Source of the DNA: Nitrospira sp.
GTDB lineage: Bacteria > Nitrospirota > Thermodesulfovibrionia > UBA6902
Reading direction: 5' to 3'
Assembly: GCA_016784355.1 (NCBI GenBank)
Contig: JADHUV010000015.1
Location: 1-59,272, forward strand
DNA: 59,272 nucleotides
Below the pieces are notes generated by a model that saw only the letters and a program-made list of their open reading frames with translations, was not told the DNA's origin and ran no database searches. Shown here piece after piece: positions 47,104 through 57,351 of the stretch. A program made the position numbers and the translations under genes. Positions within the stretch are counted from its first letter, which is position 1; every line of letters starts with the position of its first letter.

Positions 47104-48765
47104 TTAGCGTCCAAGCCCATTCCCGTTATCATCAATCTTAAAAAACTTGATTTCACTGTATACATTGACAGCCAGATCCGTCAGAGATGCTGCATCTTTC
47201 TCAACCTCAGCAGACATATCACATTGTCTCCCCGAAATCGCTGCAACATCCTCCATATTACGGCTTACCTCTTCGGCTGCCTGAGACTGCTGCTCGGTCG
47301 CCATAGCAACCCTCTCGACCATATCCATGACCGAATTGCAGCTCTGAACAATCCTCTGCAGTGCCTCACCTGCGGTCTGAGCATTTGCAACCGCTTGTTC
47401 AACCTGTTTACGTCCCTGTTCCATCGTTGAGATCGTGCCCTGACTCTTGGCCTGAATAGCATGTATTCTGGCGGATATTTCATCAGTAGACTTCGCTGTC
47501 CTTTCGGCCAATTTTTTCACTTCTTCTGCAACTACTGCAAAGCCCCTGCCATGCTCGCCTGACCTTGCAGCCTCAATTGCTGCATTCAACGCAAGAAGAT
47601 TAGTCTGATTTGCAATATCCTGAATAACTGATACAATTAAACCAATTTCACCAACATCCTCACCAAGGCCTTCTATCTCAGCAGATGCCACTGATACGCG
47701 TTGAGAAAGATTCATAATACTCTGGATCGTGCTGTACACTACTTCCATTCCGGATTGCGCATTTTCAAAAGACTGCTTTGTGGCATCAGATGCCTCGCTT
47801 GTATTATGCGCTACATCAACAATGGCCTGAGACATCTGAGTTCCTGCAGCTGCAATTTGATCCCCCTTATCCTGCTGTTCCCGGGCACCCGTTAAAAGTG
47901 ATTGAGAAAGAGATGAAAGGGCTGTTGTCTTTGCATTCATATCACTTACCGCCCCATTGATACGGCGGAAGGCCTCACGAAGATGCAAGATCATATCATT
48001 CAGACTCATAGCCATCTCTCCCATCTCATCCTTTGAGTGAATATTGACAGTCCTGGTCAGATCACCCTGAGCTACCTCTGCCGAGGCTTTTACTACAGTA
48101 TTTATAGGATTTTTTATGCTGCGTATTATGACCAAAGCAAAAAATATAAATATGAGAAGTGCAGTCCCGGAGATCAGCACGATAATCATACTGACCTTTT
48201 TTATCATGTGGTTATTATTATCAAAAAATACGTGAACCTCATCCTTCTTCGTTTTTGCCAGATGATCAATGCTCTTCATAATAAGCGGCTTAAAATCAAG
48301 CCATTCATCATACAATTCCGCTATCAGATCATGATCTTCATTGTAGTAGGCCTCTTTAATTTTCACAGAAAGCACCTTAAACCCCTTAAACCCCTTATCG
48401 AAATTCCCCATCTCTTCACCACTTGTCAGGTATGGCTTTAGGGCTAACCACGTTTCATCGATATGCTGTAACGTATATCCCAGATGCTCGGCAGAAGCTG
48501 TAGACGTCACCAGTGAAGCCTGCACACCTGCCAACCTGTACTCAATCTCCCTGAATGAAAGCTGTATCTTACGCAGATTATCAAGCGGCGTGACCTTTTC
48601 ATTATATGTATCCGACTGATTCTGCCCGTAAAGAACAGCAATGGTGGCAAAGGCAACACAAAGTACAATACCGACCGCAATGGTGGCAAAGGCAACACAA
48701 AGTACAATACCGACCGCAATAATGGCGTAAATCTTATGGGTTATTTTCATATCGTTTATAAACAT
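47104..48765 (-). CDS. Methyl-accepting chemotaxis protein
   Basis: 553 residues. A first membrane helix (about 10-45, abnormally long), a periplasmic four-helix-bundle sensor (about 50-190), a second helix (about 190-215), HAMP, and a cytoplasmic signalling domain with the hairpin tip [23 protein letters not shown]. It relays signals to CheA/CheW. GAGGA lies before the ATG. Helix one contains a 13-residue direct repeat ([13 protein letters not shown] twice) from an exact 39-bp duplication. A near-consensus sigma-28 promoter lies upstream, so it is probably part of the flagellar/chemotaxis regulon. Confidence 0.94.
   Translation of the reverse strand: MFINDMKITHKIYAIIAVGIVLCVAFATIAVGIVLCVAFATIAVLYGQNQSDTYNEKVTPLDNLRKIQLSFREIEYRLAGVQASLVTSTASAEHLGYTLQHIDETWLALKPYLTSGEEMGNFDKGFKGFKVLSVKIKEAYYNEDHDLIAELYDEWLDFKPLIMKSIDHLAKTKKDEVHVFFDNNNHMIKKVSMIIVLISGTALLIFIFFALVIIRSIKNPINTVVKASAEVAQGDLTRTVNIHSKDEMGEMAMSLNDMILHLREAFRRINGAVSDMNAKTTALSSLSQSLLTGAREQQDKGDQIAAAGTQMSQAIVDVAHNTSEASDATKQSFENAQSGMEVVYSTIQSIMNLSQRVSVASAEIEGLGEDVGEIGLIVSVIQDIANQTNLLALNAAIEAARSGEHGRGFAVVAEEVKKLAERTAKSTDEISARIHAIQAKSQGTISTMEQGRKQVEQAVANAQTAGEALQRIVQSCNSVMDMVERVAMATEQQSQAAEEVSRNMEDVAAISGRQCDMSAEVEKDAASLTDLAVNVYSEIKFFKIDDNGNGLGR
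48641..48718. repeat. Exact 39-bp tandem duplication inside the chemoreceptor gene
   Basis: Units 48641-48679 and 48680-48718 are identical. The length is a multiple of three, so the frame is kept and 13 hydrophobic residues are doubled in the first membrane helix, giving a run of about 33 hydrophobic residues instead of about 20. Confidence 0.95.
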
Positions 48766-48815
48766 TTTTTCCTCGAGTTATTTTTTTTATAGTACATATA
48801 GTATATTGTCTATAA

Positions 48816-48842
48816 TAATCGGCTTAAGGCTGAATTTCTTTA
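48816..48842 (-). promoter_or_regulatory. Sigma-28 (FliA) promoter of the chemoreceptor gene
   Basis: Minus strand TAAAGAAA-N11-GCCGATTA, against TAAAGTTT-N11-GCCGATAA: the TAAAG and GCCGAT cores are perfect at the exact spacing. The expected transcript start is about 40 bases before the ATG of the chemoreceptor. Confidence 0.8.
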
Positions 48843-48921
48843 AATATGAAGTGCGACAATATTAATATGCAATTTCAAATACATAGAATTGACCATAGCA
48901 ATTAAGGGGTACTAATCAACC

Positions 48922-49974
48922 ATGAATAAATTTTTATTACTTACGGCGACCATCCTCATATCTTTATTCCCGTCTTTCTGCGACGCAGCCGGCAATCCGT
49001 GGACCCAGACCCTGTATTTTGAGAATGACCTGTTTACCGGTACTGACAGCAACTACACAAACGGCATCAAGTATACCCTCATATCTCCCGATCTTTCACC
49101 TCATGCACCTGACGGCAAACTGCCGAGACGGGCCATGGAATTTATTCATTCTCTTCCGTTTATTGGGCAGTCAGAGCCCGGGTTTACTCATAAGGTAGAG
49201 TTTTCTATCGGGCAGAACATGTATACTCCCGAGGATATTGCCAGGACTGACCTTATCAGCAATGACAGGCCTTACGCAGGCTGGTTTTATATAGCTACAG
49301 CATATCATCGTAAAAGCTCCGATATCGATCCTTCCAGTCACATGGACACTCTTGAGCTGCAACTGGGTATTGTCGGGCCTGAGTCCTTTGCAGAAGAGGC
49401 GCAGAAACTGGTTCATAAATTACGTGACCTGCGGAGACCTAACGGTTGGGACAATCAACTTAAGACTGAACCTGGCCTTGCCCTAATTTATGAGCGCAAA
49501 TGGCTCTATCACCCTGTCAAGTCCAGAAAATTCGGGTATGACTTAATTGCTCATGCCGGTGGAGCACTGGGCAATGTATACACATACTTAAACAGCGGGG
49601 CTGAATTCCGTACCGGCTGGAATATTCCTCATAACTTCGGGGCCTCCATTATAAGACCAGCCGGAAGCACCAGGCTCTCGATAGACCCGGATTTAAGTAT
49701 ATATGTCTTTGCAGGGGTAAACGGGAAAATAGTTATGCATGATATATTCCTTGACGGCAACACCTTTACCGATAGCCACAGTATGGATAAAAACTACTTT
49801 TTAGCAGATGTTGCCGGAGGAATATCTATCAGCTATAGACACTTAACGCTGAGCATGACCCAGGTAATGCGCACCAGGGAATTCAAGAGACAAAAAAATA
49901 CAGAACACAGCTTTGGTTCTATTACCCTGGCCTATTCCTTCCCGTTTGATCTTTCAGGAGTATTCACAAACTGA
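48922..49974 (+). CDS. LpxR-family lipid A 3'-O-deacylase
   Basis: 350 residues with a signal peptide (to about residue 22, CDAAG). YFENDLFTGTDSNYTNGIKYTL carries the LpxR active-site Asn-Asp and the Thr/Asn region (shown in part), and DRPYAGWFYIATAYHR the catalytic His context. RPNGWDNQL is a further family mark. The protein ends in an outer-membrane beta-strand (LAYSFPFDLSGVFTN). It removes the 3'-acyloxyacyl chain of lipid A and so shows that the host makes lipopolysaccharide. Monocistronic. Confidence 0.88.
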   Translation: MNKFLLLTATILISLFPSFCDAAGNPWTQTLYFENDLFTGTDSNYTNGIKYTLISPDLSPHAPDGKLPRRAMEFIHSLPFIGQSEPGFTHKVEFSIGQNMYTPEDIARTDLISNDRPYAGWFYIATAYHRKSSDIDPSSHMDTLELQLGIVGPESFAEEAQKLVHKLRDLRRPNGWDNQLKTEPGLALIYERKWLYHPVKSRKFGYDLIAHAGGALGNVYTYLNSGAEFRTGWNIPHNFGASIIRPAGSTRLSIDPDLSIYVFAGVNGKIVMHDIFLDGNTFTDSHSMDKNYFLADVAGGISISYRHLTLSMTQVMRTREFKRQKNTEHSFGSITLAYSFPFDLSGVFTN

Positions 49975-50102
49975 TACACTGCACAACCTAATACATATAA
50001 CTGGTTATATCTAAAGTTATATATATTTTCCGTCGAATACATATTAATGCTTCACTCTTTGATGTGAGCATTCATAAATATTTATAAAAACCGGGGCGTT
50101 CT

Positions 50103-51395
50103 ATGGATCAGCTTGAAGGGAAAAGTTTTTTCAATAATATCCGCAGATCCGTAAAGATCTCATATTTTGTGGCTTCTGTCATACCGCTGGCGCTGCTGGT
50201 TTATTTCTCCCTTAAATATGTCTACCCCTATATAACGGCCGGGGATATTACGAAGACACCGATCAGTATAGGGGTCCTGCTTTTACTGGCTGTTGCACTT
50301 TCAGTCCTCGGACTATTATTAACGACCAAGGCCACCAATGCATCAATCTCTGAAGCACAGGATCTTAATAAAAAACTAAACAGTCTTTTTGAGATCACCA
50401 GGCAATTCAGAGAGACGGTACATCTGGATGAACTGCTGCAGAAAATATTAAAATCCGCTATCTCGCTTACATCTGCAGAGACTGGCTCTTTGCTTATGTA
50501 CGATGAAGAAAATACCCTCAGGTTCAATGTCACTGTAGATGAAAACGCTGCAAAGATAAATGGCAGTCCCCTCAATTCAGGGCAGAGTATAGCCGCATGG
50601 GTTACAGAAAACAGGCAGCCGGCCCTCGTAAATGATATATCGTCCGATAGCAGGTACAGCAATTATTATGACGATCAGACCGGGTTTAAGACAAGTTCCA
50701 TACTCTGCGTGCCTCTTATCTATGCCGGCACAATCACCGGTGCGATAGAGCTTCGCAATAAAAGAAACGGGGTATTCACTCTCCTTGATCAGTCGCTTCT
50801 GCACAACCTGGCAGATCAGGCAGCTATATCGATTGACCAAAACAGTTCCAATGAAAAAAAACGTGGTGACCTGATACACATCACTGAGATGCTTGTTAAT
50901 GCTCAGGATTATATACAGAACAATAAAGGCCATGCCAGGCGGGTAGCATATTACGCTAATGCTATAGGCAAATACATGGAGTGCAGTGATTCAGCACTAA
51001 AAAACCTTTACCATGCAAGCCTCCTTCATGACATCGGACTTCTGAAAACCGGGGCAAACAGCAATATTGATTTAGATGTCCACAGTGAACACCCCATTCG
51101 CGGATATGAATTAATGAAATCAATATCTCTCTGGAGTGATTCTGCAGAGATAGTCCGTTATCACCATAGCGAATATGAAAACACCATGACGGTTGAGATT
51201 CCCCTTGGGGCAAGAATACTGGCTGCTGCAGAGGCACTGGATGTTCTTACGAACAGGTATGCCTCAAGCGAAGAGAATGCGCAGAATCAGGCCTTTATGG
51301 AAATAACAACCGGGTCCGGCAGCATTTATGACCCGCAAGTAGTATCCGCTATTAAAGCGGCCATCATTGACTCAGGACTTCCCCGGCCCCGCTGA
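50103..51395 (+). CDS. Membrane GAF-HD signalling protein
   Basis: 430 residues. Two membrane helices (about 20-40 and 55-75), a short coiled coil, a GAF domain (about 90-260: ETGSLLMYDEENTLRF, VPLIYAGTITGAIELRNK) and an HD domain (HASLLHDIGL, RYHHSEYENT, GARILAAAEALDVLT). The HD part resembles HD-GYP, but the GYP motif is replaced by HHSEYENTMTVEIP, so c-di-GMP cleavage is doubtful. It may sense small ligands and act as a diverged phosphohydrolase. Confidence 0.82.
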   Translation: MDQLEGKSFFNNIRRSVKISYFVASVIPLALLVYFSLKYVYPYITAGDITKTPISIGVLLLLAVALSVLGLLLTTKATNASISEAQDLNKKLNSLFEITRQFRETVHLDELLQKILKSAISLTSAETGSLLMYDEENTLRFNVTVDENAAKINGSPLNSGQSIAAWVTENRQPALVNDISSDSRYSNYYDDQTGFKTSSILCVPLIYAGTITGAIELRNKRNGVFTLLDQSLLHNLADQAAISIDQNSSNEKKRGDLIHITEMLVNAQDYIQNNKGHARRVAYYANAIGKYMECSDSALKNLYHASLLHDIGLLKTGANSNIDLDVHSEHPIRGYELMKSISLWSDSAEIVRYHHSEYENTMTVEIPLGARILAAAEALDVLTNRYASSEENAQNQAFMEITTGSGSIYDPQVVSAIKAAIIDSGLPRPR

Positions 51396-51497
51396 CTTTA
51401 TAGTTAAGCGGAAAACCCTGCCGCTTAAAAATACTTCATTACGTTACTATGATCAAAAGTGCTTTTAAGCCCTTCATAAGAGTACAATATAAGAGCT

Positions 51498-52703
51498 ATG
51501 AAACCTGAACTACTGGCGCCGGCCGGAAATTTCGAAAAACTATCAACCGCGCTTCACTACGGAGCGGATGCTGTCTATATGGGCCTGTCTGAATTCAGCC
51601 TCCGGGCAAAGGCAGACAATTTCACTATTGATGACCTGAAAAAGGCTGCTGAATATGTACGGCAGATGGGCAAGAAGTTTTATATCACTATCAACATTAT
51701 CCCTCATAATCGCGACATAGTACTCATACATAACCATTTACAGGCACTTGCAGAGATTAAGCCTGATGCAATCATACTTTCCGATACAGGGGCTTTTGAG
51801 CTGACTGCTGAAATCCTGCCTGAAACACCGATTCATATCAGTACTCAGGCCAATATCACCAACTTCAGGGCAGCTAAATTCTGGGAACGTCTCGGGGCAA
51901 AGAGACTGGTGATTGCAAGAGAGCTTTCCATTGCAGAAATACGGGGAATCCGTGAGCAGGTATCATTGGAACTGGAGTGTTTTGTACACGGTGCAATATG
52001 CATATCCTACTCAGGACGATGCTATATCAGCAGTCTTTTGTCAAACCGCTCGGGAAATCAGGGGGCATGCACTAATTCCTGCAGATGGAATTTTGTCCTT
52101 ATGGAGGCTCAGCGACCCGGTTCCTACATGCCTGTATACGAAAATGACAAGGGCACATATGTAATGAGTTCCAGGGATCTTTGCATGATAGCACACCTGC
52201 ATCTGCTTGCAGAATCAGGTGTAAACAGTTTCAAAATAGAGGGCCGTACAAAAGGGGTTAATTATGTTGCAGGAGTGGTCAAGACTTACAGAGATGCCAT
52301 AGACAACCTGGAGAAGTCACCCTATACGGTAAAGGACACCTGGACGTCTGAACTCGCCATGATCTCAAACAGAGGTTACACTACAGGCATGATGTTAGGG
52401 CCCCAATCCCATGACAGCTATAATCATGATGAAGAAAAAGTCTACAGAATGACGCACGAATTTGTAGGTGTGGTTAGACAGGTAACAGATGGAAAGGCGA
52501 TCATTGACCTTAGAAATACCTTAACGACCGGAGACACAATCGAGTTTCTGTCAGTCAATGCCTTAAACCCCTCAATGACCGTTCAGGATATCCAGAATGA
52601 AAAAGGAGTCGCAGTGGAGATTGGGAGAAATGAAGACTCGGTCATTATAGATGTCATGCCGGGAGTACAGGCTAAAGACATAATAAGAAGACGACTGAAG
52701 TAG
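51498..52703 (+). CDS. Peptidase U32 family protein (TrhP/YegQ-like)
   Basis: 401 residues. It starts MKPELLAPAGNFEKL; the U32 signature is ECFVHGAICISYSGRCYIS, with a cysteine cluster continuing in GACTNSCRW (Fe-S or metal site). The C-terminal beta-barrel (VGVVRQ to GDTIEFLS) is present. Closest relatives take part in prephenate-dependent 5-hydroxyuridine formation in tRNA rather than in proteolysis. The exact paralogue type (TrhP versus RlhA) is inferred from size. Confidence 0.87.
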   Translation: MKPELLAPAGNFEKLSTALHYGADAVYMGLSEFSLRAKADNFTIDDLKKAAEYVRQMGKKFYITINIIPHNRDIVLIHNHLQALAEIKPDAIILSDTGAFELTAEILPETPIHISTQANITNFRAAKFWERLGAKRLVIARELSIAEIRGIREQVSLELECFVHGAICISYSGRCYISSLLSNRSGNQGACTNSCRWNFVLMEAQRPGSYMPVYENDKGTYVMSSRDLCMIAHLHLLAESGVNSFKIEGRTKGVNYVAGVVKTYRDAIDNLEKSPYTVKDTWTSELAMISNRGYTTGMMLGPQSHDSYNHDEEKVYRMTHEFVGVVRQVTDGKAIIDLRNTLTTGDTIEFLSVNALNPSMTVQDIQNEKGVAVEIGRNEDSVIIDVMPGVQAKDIIRRRLK

Positions 52704-52719
52704 TTCAGCAGGTACTATA

Positions 52720-53649
52720 TCAAGCTGTCATGCGGTTACTGCTCTTCATTATACTGCCGGCTATATCATAAAAGCATACACTTGCAACCCCATTTCCATT
52801 ATTGCGGTTACTAAGAAACTTATCCATCTTGTTAATTGAGGCCTCAATCACCCTGTCATACCTCACGAGTCCAAGATTTTCGATATCTAGATCCAGGTAG
52901 TTTTTCGCCACATTCCTGACGATATTTCCGACATTTTTTTCCTTGTCATCCCTAACCATATTAACAATAAGCCTCATCGACATATTATCAATGTAATTTC
53001 TAAGCCTCTCAGCCTGATCACCATCCAGCGACTTAAAGGCTGAAAACAAATCCGTAATCGATCCAGCCCCACCGCTATCCTCACCGGAACTTGCCTTTTT
53101 AATAAGTTCGAGACAGTTCGTTTCCTTTCGGAAGGCGCGACTCAAGCCCCGATACAAACTAGCCTTTATAAAACCGTATGAGTTCTGTATAGAGGTTATC
53201 TGAGGGGTCATAACCACTATCTTATTAGGTGCAAAAAGGAAAAAGTCTATTGTTGTAAAAGATGTCCCGGCACCAAGATCCAGCAAAATATAATCAGCAT
53301 CCAGGCGTTTCAGATTGTTAAAAAGCCTGGCCTTTTGAGTGCTCTTCGGGTTTGCAATGCCAAGGATATCATCAGCTCCGCATATGAGCTTAAGGTTCGC
53401 CACCGGGGTGTCCATGACAACATCCTCAATATTGTCGACCTTGCGGGAGATAAAATCTGCAAGCGTATATAAAGGGTAACGAATGCCCACCAGCGTGTGA
53501 AGGTTACTTCCGCCAAGATCGGCGTCTACCAAAACCACTTTTTTACCCTGAGCCGCCAGGGCAGAACCCAGCATAATACTTACAATACTCTTTCCCACTC
53601 CGCCTTTCCCGCCCCCTATGGCCCAGAACTTATTAGTAACTTCCTGCAT
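52720..53649 (-). CDS. ParA/MinD-type ATPase
   Basis: 309 residues. Deviant Walker A GGGKGGVGKS, VVLVDADLGGSNLHTLVG (A') and DYILLDLGAGTS (B). FlhG-like in overall length and in the DADLGGSN segment. Such proteins set the number or position of flagella, chemoreceptors or other surface structures. Six bases separate it from the upstream PilZ gene, so they are one operon and may form a c-di-GMP-controlled positioning module. Confidence 0.88.
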   Translation of the reverse strand: MQEVTNKFWAIGGGKGGVGKSIVSIMLGSALAAQGKKVVLVDADLGGSNLHTLVGIRYPLYTLADFISRKVDNIEDVVMDTPVANLKLICGADDILGIANPKSTQKARLFNNLKRLDADYILLDLGAGTSFTTIDFFLFAPNKIVVMTPQITSIQNSYGFIKASLYRGLSRAFRKETNCLELIKKASSGEDSGGAGSITDLFSAFKSLDGDQAERLRNYIDNMSMRLIVNMVRDDKEKNVGNIVRNVAKNYLDLDIENLGLVRYDRVIEASINKMDKFLSNRNNGNGVASVCFYDIAGSIMKSSNRMTA

Positions 53650-53655
53650 TAAAGT

Positions 53656-54084
53656 CTATTTCTCCTTACCATCATATTGTTCCCAGAGACTCCACATCAT
53701 ATTATAGTCCTTATTTTTCAGACGCATCAACTCTGCGATAGCATCCACCTGCCACTGTTCTGTCTTCTCAAATTTCACTCCCATATTTACAAAAAAAGGC
53801 TGACCCGGCACCTTTTTGACCCAGCATATATGAGCCAAAAGAGATATTTTATCACCATCCGGCATGCCTATAGACATCTTCATCTTACTGTCTTTAATGC
53901 TCTCATGTTCCATCCGTCCATACCTGTCTTCAAACTCTATTCTGGAGCCCTCAGGTGAAATAGATTTAACATTGCCCACATATTTAAGAGAAGACACATT
54001 ACTGGAAAACATCTTAAACTCAACCGGGTATGTAAATTCTTCCCGCTCCGAGTTACGCTGATTTATGTTACTTAAATTATCCAT
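53656..54084 (-). CDS. PilZ-like domain protein
   Basis: 142 residues. NSEREEFTYPVEF supplies an arginine-rich entry, NVKSISPEGSRIEF the D/NxSxxG-like motif, and a six-stranded barrel continues to VNMGVKFEK. The RxxxR motif is degenerate (NSEREEF), so c-di-GMP binding is uncertain. First gene of the pair with the ParA-like ATPase. Confidence 0.75.
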   Translation of the reverse strand: MDNLSNINQRNSEREEFTYPVEFKMFSSNVSSLKYVGNVKSISPEGSRIEFEDRYGRMEHESIKDSKMKMSIGMPDGDKISLLAHICWVKKVPGQPFFVNMGVKFEKTEQWQVDAIAELMRLKNKDYNMMWSLWEQYDGKEK

Positions 54085-54131
54085 ATTAATACCACCTGCT
54101 CCATTAAATCTTTATAAAGGTCATCAGGAAC

Positions 54132-54161
54132 TTATCAAGAAAAACAGAATACATTTATAAT
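54132..54161 (+). promoter_or_regulatory. Possible sigma-70-type promoter of the hemerythrin gene
   Basis: TTATCA, 18 bases, then TATAAT, with a second TATAAT at 54174-54179. It lies 41 bases before the ATG. The -35 is weak. Confidence 0.4.
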
Positions 54162-54202
54162 GCATCTGTACATTATAATCCAAACAGGGGAGGAGTTGCC
54201 AT

Positions 54203-54643
54203 ATGGCTTATGTAGTATGGAGTGAAATGTTCAGCACCGGCATACCATACATTGATAATCAGCACCAGAAACTGTTCTCGATAACCAATGATTTCCATTC
54301 CGCGCTAAGAGATCAGGGCAGTGATGAGCTTATTTTTAGAACACTGAACTCTCTGATTAAGTATGCCGAAGAGCATTTTCAGGATGAAGAATTTATTATG
54401 TCCAAATCGAAAAAAATCACGCCTGAGCAACTGGCAGATCATAAAGAGCAGCATATTAAACTGATCGAGGACATATTTGAACTGATAAGTGACCTGAAAC
54501 AAAACACCGGCAGAAAAATTCGCGATGTTGAGCTGTTCCTCAATTCATGGCTTATTATACATATCCTTATGACAGATAAAAAACTTCAGGAATACAACAA
54601 TGAATTATCCCATTTTGTTGTCCGCAAACAGGATCGAAAATAG
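54203..54643 (+). CDS. Bacteriohemerythrin
   Basis: 146 residues, single domain. Di-iron ligands are seen in IPYIDNQHQKLF, YAEEHFQDEE, DHKEQH and LIIHILMTDKK. It binds O2 reversibly and can deliver it or act as a sensor. GGGGAGGAG lies upstream of the ATG. Monocistronic. With ferritin and the haem-sensor kinase it fits life at shifting, low oxygen. Confidence 0.93.
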   Translation: MAYVVWSEMFSTGIPYIDNQHQKLFSITNDFHSALRDQGSDELIFRTLNSLIKYAEEHFQDEEFIMSKSKKITPEQLADHKEQHIKLIEDIFELISDLKQNTGRKIRDVELFLNSWLIIHILMTDKKLQEYNNELSHFVVRKQDRK

Positions 54644-54690
54644 ATCTTCACTTATACTCTCAGCAAAACACTTACAACTTTAAGAACTGA

Positions 54691-56808
54691 TCACCCCACC
54701 CTGACTCTCCATGAGGTTCCGTCAGGTTTATCTTCCAGAATAATTCCCTGCTCATAAAGCTCATCTCTTACCCTGTCTGCCTCGCTCCAGTCCTTGTTAT
54801 CACGGGCAGCCTTACGCAGTTCTATTTTCTGAAGCAGGAGTTCTTCTGATAAGGCCAGCTTTTTTACTTTTATCAGGGCACTATACCACTCCTCAGGGGA
54901 TTTATTAAATATATTAAGCACCCCGCCTGTCTCAAGGAGCATTTCATTAACTCTCTGCACAACCTCTCTGGCGCCCTGCCCTGACGGTTTCGCATCAAGA
55001 TATTTATTCAGTTCACGAATAAGTTCAAACAGATATCCAAGCGCAGAGGCAGTATTAAAGTCATCATTCATGGCCCCTGTAAACTTGCCCATAAAAGAAT
55101 CCATAAGGCCCTGCAGTTCGTTCGGATTACCGGGCTTGTCTTTACCGCCGGTATGACTTAGAAATTCCCTGACCCTCAGCGCAGTGGTGTAATATCGATC
55201 TATGGAGTGTTCCGATTCATTAAGCTGCGCATCAGAAAACTCAATGGGACTTCTGTAATGGGCAGAAAGCAGAAAATATCTCACGACTTCAGGTTCATAC
55301 TTTTCAAGGATCTCTTTGATCGTAAAGAAGTTCCCGAGCGACTTTGACATCTTTTCCTTGTCAACCGTTATAAAGCCGTTGTGCATCCAGTATTTTACAA
55401 ACAACTTACCTGTGCAGGCCTCGCTCTGAGCTATCTCATTTTCATGATGAGGGAAAATAAGATCAGCCCCTCCGCCATGTATATCAAAACTCTCCCCTAG
55501 ATACTTCGAAGACATGGCAGTACACTCTATATGCCATCCCGGACGCCCCTTTCCCCACGGGCTTTCCCAGAACGGCTCACCCTCCTTCGAGGACTTCCAT
55601 AAAGCGAAATCAAAGGGGTGTTTCTTACGATTGTCCACATCCACCCTGGCTCCGGACTCAAGATCATCGAGTTTTTTACCGGACAATTTACCGTATCCCT
55701 CAAACTTCTTAACCTCAAAATATACATCACCGTCCAGCGGATATGCATAACCCTTATCTATCAGAGTCTTAATCGACTCGATCATCGCTTCAATGTGATC
55801 AGTAGCGTTCGGCTCAATATCGGCGCTGCTTACTCCAAGCAGTTTCATGTCATTGTAATACTCCTGCGTATATTTCCGAGCAACCTCCTCCGTAGAGATT
55901 TTTTCCTTCGCAGCCCTCGCAATTATCTTGTCATCTATATCAGTTATATTCCTGACATGAGTAACATCATATCCGCAGTATCTTAGATATCTTTTAATAA
56001 TATCAAAGACGATTGCGCTGCGTGCGTGCCCTAAGTGACACATGTCATAGGCCGTTATACCGCACACGTACATATTTACTTTTTTGCCGTTGAGCGGCTC
56101 AAAAGTCTCCTTCTTCCCGGTCATGGTGTTATATAGTTTTATCACGTTTCCCTTACCTTCCAAGCTTCCGATTCTTCTTTCGAGCTCGCTTATATACAAA
56201 TAAAGTTCTTCAAATTTTTCTTCCACAGGATCCGGCAGGTGGACATGATCCAGCATCTCTACCAATCCCTCATCAAATATTTTCACTACCTTCTTTTTTA
56301 TAACCCTGCCCGGCACCCCGACTACTATGGAGTTCTCCGGTACAGAGGTGAGAACTACCGAGTTGGCACCTATTTTAACATTATCACCAATCCTGATTGC
56401 TCCAAGGACCTTGGTTCCTGCCCCTATAACAACATTATTACCTATACGTGGATGCCTGATACCCTTTTCCTTACCTGTCCCTCCAAGTGTTACACCCTGA
56501 TAAAGCAATACATCATCACCTATCACAGTGGTCTCACCGATAACTACACCCATTCCATGATCAATAAAAAATCCGCTTCCAATCGTTGCCCCGGGATGAA
56601 TCTCTATACCTGTAATAAAACGGGCAACCTGGGAGAGAAACCGGGGGATTACAGGAACCTTGTTTTGCCAGAGCCAGTGATTGAATCTGTGCATAAGTAT
56701 GGCATGAAGACCCGCATAAGAAAGAAGGACTTCTAACCCGCTTCCAGCAGCCGGATCCATCCTGAAAACCGCCTGATAATCCTTTTTTAGATCATCCCAC
56801 AAACTCAT
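54691..56808 (-). CDS. cysE-cysS: Serine O-acetyltransferase / cysteinyl-tRNA synthetase fusion
   Basis: 705 residues in one uninterrupted frame. Residues 1 to about 185 are CysE: hexapeptide repeats ([28 protein letters not shown]) and [13 protein letters not shown] ~35-residue charged, helical linker ([18 protein letters not shown]) leads into CysS from about 222: [10 protein letters not shown], the HLGHARS 'HIGH' motif, the IECTAMS and PHHENE zinc ligands and KMSKSLGN. Both halves look complete and active. The ATG at 56808 has AGGA five bases before it. A GTG at 56145 (residue 222), behind AAGGGAAAC, could start a separate CysS. Confidence 0.9.
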   Translation of the reverse strand: MSLWDDLKKDYQAVFRMDPAAGSGLEVLLSYAGLHAILMHRFNHWLWQNKVPVIPRFLSQVARFITGIEIHPGATIGSGFFIDHGMGVVIGETTVIGDDVLLYQGVTLGGTGKEKGIRHPRIGNNVVIGAGTKVLGAIRIGDNVKIGANSVVLTSVPENSIVVGVPGRVIKKKVVKIFDEGLVEMLDHVHLPDPVEEKFEELYLYISELERRIGSLEGKGNVIKLYNTMTGKKETFEPLNGKKVNMYVCGITAYDMCHLGHARSAIVFDIIKRYLRYCGYDVTHVRNITDIDDKIIARAAKEKISTEEVARKYTQEYYNDMKLLGVSSADIEPNATDHIEAMIESIKTLIDKGYAYPLDGDVYFEVKKFEGYGKLSGKKLDDLESGARVDVDNRKKHPFDFALWKSSKEGEPFWESPWGKGRPGWHIECTAMSSKYLGESFDIHGGGADLIFPHHENEIAQSEACTGKLFVKYWMHNGFITVDKEKMSKSLGNFFTIKEILEKYEPEVVRYFLLSAHYRSPIEFSDAQLNESEHSIDRYYTTALRVREFLSHTGGKDKPGNPNELQGLMDSFMGKFTGAMNDDFNTASALGYLFELIRELNKYLDAKPSGQGAREVVQRVNEMLLETGGVLNIFNKSPEEWYSALIKVKKLALSEELLLQKIELRKAARDNKDWSEADRVRDELYEQGIILEDKPDGTSWRVRVG

Positions 56809-56856
56809 ACTCTTCCTCACAGACTAGCCGGTCTGCTACACTCGAATGAAAAAACA

Positions 56857-57351
56857 TTATCGATAGTTTATAAACTGAAGATCTACCCCAAGATCTTTTT
56901 CTTTCAACAAGGGCATAAGCGTCTGGAGATCATCTATTTTTTTGGCCCTTACCCGGACCTGGTCTTTCTGTATCTCCGACTGCACCTTAAGTTTGGTCGC
57001 CTTGATAATTTTTACAAGTTCCTTACCCTTTTCCGTCGGGATACCCTGCTGCAGTTCCACGGTCTGCCTGACAGTACTTCCGGCTGCATCTTCAACCTTT
57101 CCATAAGTGAGCGCCTTTAAAGGAATTTTCCTCTTTATAAGCTTATCCTCTAAAATCTCCACCACACTTTTCAACTTATACTCGTCATCGGATGCCAGGG
57201 CAAGCTCATTTTTCACCTTATCAAGCTCTATACTACTTTTGCTCCCGCGAAAATCAAAGCGCTGATCTATCTCCTTCTGCGCCTGCTGCACAGCATTTGA
57301 GACTTCCTGCAGATCAATCTTACTGACGATATCAAATGAATGCTCAGCCAT
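56857..57351 (-). CDS. YajQ-family nucleotide-binding protein
   Basis: 164 residues, DUF520. MAEHSFDIVSKIDLQEVSNA and RFDFRGSKSSIEL are family signatures, and the end DLGVDLQFINYR is typical. Relatives bind c-di-GMP (Xanthomonas) or other nucleotides and RNA. AGGAGG lies before the ATG at 57351, which decides this start over the upstream ATG at 57390. It joins the c-di-GMP theme of the window. 48 bp before cysE-cysS on the same strand. Confidence 0.92.
   Translation of the reverse strand: MAEHSFDIVSKIDLQEVSNAVQQAQKEIDQRFDFRGSKSSIELDKVKNELALASDDEYKLKSVVEILEDKLIKRKIPLKALTYGKVEDAAGSTVRQTVELQQGIPTEKGKELVKIIKATKLKVQSEIQKDQVRVRAKKIDDLQTLMPLLKEKDLGVDLQFINYR

Noticed and set aside
50012..50039. Sigma-28-like motif before the GAF-HD gene (TAAAGTTA-N12-GTCGAATA)
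   Set aside because: Good -35 but the -10 matches only 5 of 8 and spacing is one base too long.
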